A stretch of DNA of 37,500 nucleotides from Neocallimastix lanati (nom. inval.) (Eukaryota > Neocallimastigomycota > Neocallimastigomycetes > Neocallimastigales > Neocallimastigaceae). Position 1 is the first letter of the stretch. The number at the start of each line of letters is the position of its first letter. Below are positions 36,012-37,500 of the stretch, piece after piece. Under the pieces are notes generated by a model, which was not told the DNA's origin, searched no databases, and saw nothing but the letters and a program-made list of their open reading frames with translations. Location: the NCBI GenBank assembly GCA_016946835.1, contig JACVTC010000046.1:170001-207500 (forward strand), given 5' to 3'. Both the position numbers and the translations under genes were made by a program.

Positions 36012-37443
36012 TGATGATGACAATAGAGTTAATCAAACTGCCGTCACAGCTGCTACCACTACTTCTACACAAGAAAATATTATTATTGATGATCAACATC
36101 AGAATCAAAATCATGAAAATAACATTTCAAAAATAATAGAAAATATACAAGAAAAAAAGGAAGGAAAAAATGAAAATCATAAAAATAAAGATGAAAATAA
36201 AAATGAAAATAAAGATGAAAAGGAAGAGAAAGAGAAATTAGGAAAAGGAGAAGGAGGAGAAAAAGTAATCATAAGAAAAAAAGGAAATGAAGATGAAAAT
36301 GAAGATGAAAATGAGAATGAAGATGAAGATGAAAATGAAGATGAAAATGAAGATGAAAGTGATATTAATTTAGAAAATATTATACCAATAGAATTAAAAA
36401 TTGGTACTATTGAAGAAAGTGATATTAATGATACCACGGATGAAGATGAACATAATCATCATTTAAATTATTATCATAATCTTACTAGTAAAAATGATCA
36501 TAAAAATAAAAAATTCGCCTATACTAATACATTTTCTTCAGATAGTAATAGTAATAGTAATAATAATAATAATAAAAAGAAAAATACGAATATGAATATA
36601 AATAAAAAAAATTCACTCCAAACTAAAAAAGAATTATTAATAAATACTTCTCATGATGATGATGATGATGATTTATTTCATCAACATCAATATTATTATC
36701 ATGAAGACCAATTAACAGAAGAACCTACTGATTCTTCTTCTTTTGTACATAAAATTTTTGATCCTTCTTTAATTAAAGAAAGTGAAACTGAAAAAACCTC
36801 TTCATTAGATAATATAGATACCGTAAAAACTTCTTCTACCTTTTCTGATTTTAGACTTTCCCTTTCTTTAACCGGTACTTCCTTTTCTTCTTCACTTGTT
36901 TCCTTTTCAACTCTTTCTTCCTTAAGTTCTTCCTTTGATACCAGTTCAGATTTTAATACCTTATTTACTAATCCTACATCAACTAATACTACCACTACTA
37001 CTATCACTACCAATGACAATACTAGTAATTTAATTAAAGATACTATTTTAGAAGATATAGAAAAAGAAAAAGAAAAAGAAAAAGTTAATAAAAAGGATAA
37101 AATAAGAGAAATCGACAAATTTAAAAATCATGAAAATCATGAAAATCATGAAAATAAGAATAGGAATACGAGTAATAGTAAAAATAAAAATAAAAATAAA
37201 AATAAAAATAAAAAAGAAATGAATGATTTAATGATTAATACAGATGCTATTACTACGACTTCAACTACCACTCCTACGACCGCTATTTCTTTTAAAAATA
37301 ATAGATTCAATAGTCCAAGTAGTAGTAGTGTCACCTATAAAATTTCTAATATTAGTCTCTCGGGAATATCAGAGGATTCCAGAACCAGTCCTATCCTTTT
37401 AACACCAAGGACGCCAGGTACTCCAACGACTCCAAAAAAATAA
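29407..37443 (+). CDS. MAPKK kinase of BCK1/STE11 type with SAM and Ras-binding-like domains, 5 exons, 2,124 aa
   Basis: Exons 29407-30184, 30536-30649, 30987-31117, 31310-32165 and 32948-37443 join in frame; in-frame stops just before ATG 29407 support the start. Order: Asn/Ser-rich head with three HNRNxSK repeats; SAM domain about 272-338 ('WTLNDVLIWLSDNNLEKY' through 'KVKIITLRNAI'), split over exons 2 and 3; Ras-binding-like segment about 569-640; Asn/Asp/Glu-rich linker; kinase domain about 1293-1561 with a GxGxF loop, Lys1322, Glu1352, HRD (Asp1427), DFG (Asp1445) and APE (Glu1476), so predicted active. 'FLEYVSGGSVSSLI', 'GYSAKVDIWSLGC' and 'NPEKRPTA' favour BCK1/MKH1 (cell-wall integrity cascade); the SAM plus Ras-binding layout recalls STE11/Byr2. 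It would phosphorylate a MAPKK in the cytoplasm. The C-terminal tail ends in a cluster of TP sites, candidate MAPK feedback targets. The long disordered regions make it larger than typical relatives. Confidence 0.9.
30858..30895. repeat. Poly(A) tract in MAPKKK intron 2
   Basis: A run of about 38 A about 90 bp before the exon 3 acceptor (AG at 30985-30986). Confidence 0.9.
32281..32835. repeat. Minisatellite array filling MAPKKK intron 4
   Basis: About 555 bp built from variants of TATCTATTAYRTTTTATATA and TTCATATAATATTTWTAATATCA, combined into a higher-order unit of about 100 bp near the start (a block with ATTACGTTTTATATATTGTTTTTC recurs at about 32400 and 32500). The intron spans 32166-32947, so the array is most of it. 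Confidence 0.85.
34666..34741. repeat. In-frame AAT/AGT codon run (Asn then Ser) in the MAPKKK linker
   Basis: A nearly pure AAT run followed by AGT/AGC codons encodes about 18 Asn and then 6 Ser just before the kinase domain. The same TAA-type repeat fills introns elsewhere in the window; here it is kept in frame as disordered protein. Confidence 0.9.
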
Positions 37444-37453
37444 GTCTCTCCTT

Positions 37454-37500
37454 TTTTTTTTTTTTTTTTTTTTTTTTATTTTTTTTTTTTTTTTCTTTTG
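37454..37500. other. Poly(T)-rich 3' flank of the MAPKKK gene
   Basis: Long T runs directly after the stop codon to the window end. A poly(A) signal is not visible within the few bases available. Confidence 0.6.

Noticed and set aside
36177-37334. Ser/Leu/Phe-rich minus-strand frames opposite the MAPKKK C-terminal half
   Set aside because: Antisense shadows of Asn/Glu/Lys/Ser-rich coding sequence; the plus strand carries the continuous 1,490-codon frame with kinase motifs.

Overview
The window is extremely AT-rich eukaryotic DNA. It has many spliced genes, weak GTAWNN-type 5' splice sites, huge A/T-only simple repeats and Asn/Lys-rich proteins. A conserved flagellar central-apparatus protein (CFAP46) sits beside a fungal BCK1/STE11-type MAPKKK, a secreted bacterial-like transglutaminase and a Ty1/copia relic. 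Together these point to a zoospore-forming fungus, most likely an anaerobic gut fungus (Neocallimastigomycota). The assignment is inferred from content, not from a database match.

Layout. (1) Left edge to 10186, minus strand: one large gene for a CFAP46-like protein. I joined ten exons by frame and splice-site consistency (about 2,550 residues); the 3' end lies off the window. (2) 10187-11283: AT-rich spacer with a 118-bp tandem duplication just upstream of the CFAP46 start. (3) 11284-13672, minus strand: a four-exon gene for an unrecognised multi-pass membrane protein of 320 residues, whose second intron holds about 785 bp of (AAAAT)n. (4) 13673-22476: a gene-poor repeat district. It contains a near-perfect foldback element of about 915 bp, a short element with inverted ends, a decayed Ty1/copia retrotransposon (gag, zinc knuckle and integrase, no reverse transcriptase seen), minisatellites and long microsatellites. 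(5) 22477-25081, plus strand: a three-exon gene for a secreted protein with a transglutaminase-like Cys-His-Asp domain. (6) 25082-29406: gene-poor, with two higher-complexity islands that may be relics. (7) 29407-37443, plus strand: a five-exon gene for a 2,124-residue MAPKKK with SAM domain, Ras-binding-like domain and kinase domain.

The genes do not form a functional cluster. They suggest zoospore motility (CFAP46), MAPK signalling in wall integrity or morphogenesis (MAPKKK), and secreted or surface protein chemistry (transglutaminase-like). All exon joins are my reconstructions: each preserves the reading frame across GT...AG boundaries, but none has transcript support here. I found no tRNA, rRNA or CRISPR array, and no convincing new multi-gene system. 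The most unusual items are the young foldback element, the intronic repeat arrays and the bacterial-looking transglutaminase domain in an intron-containing fungal gene.
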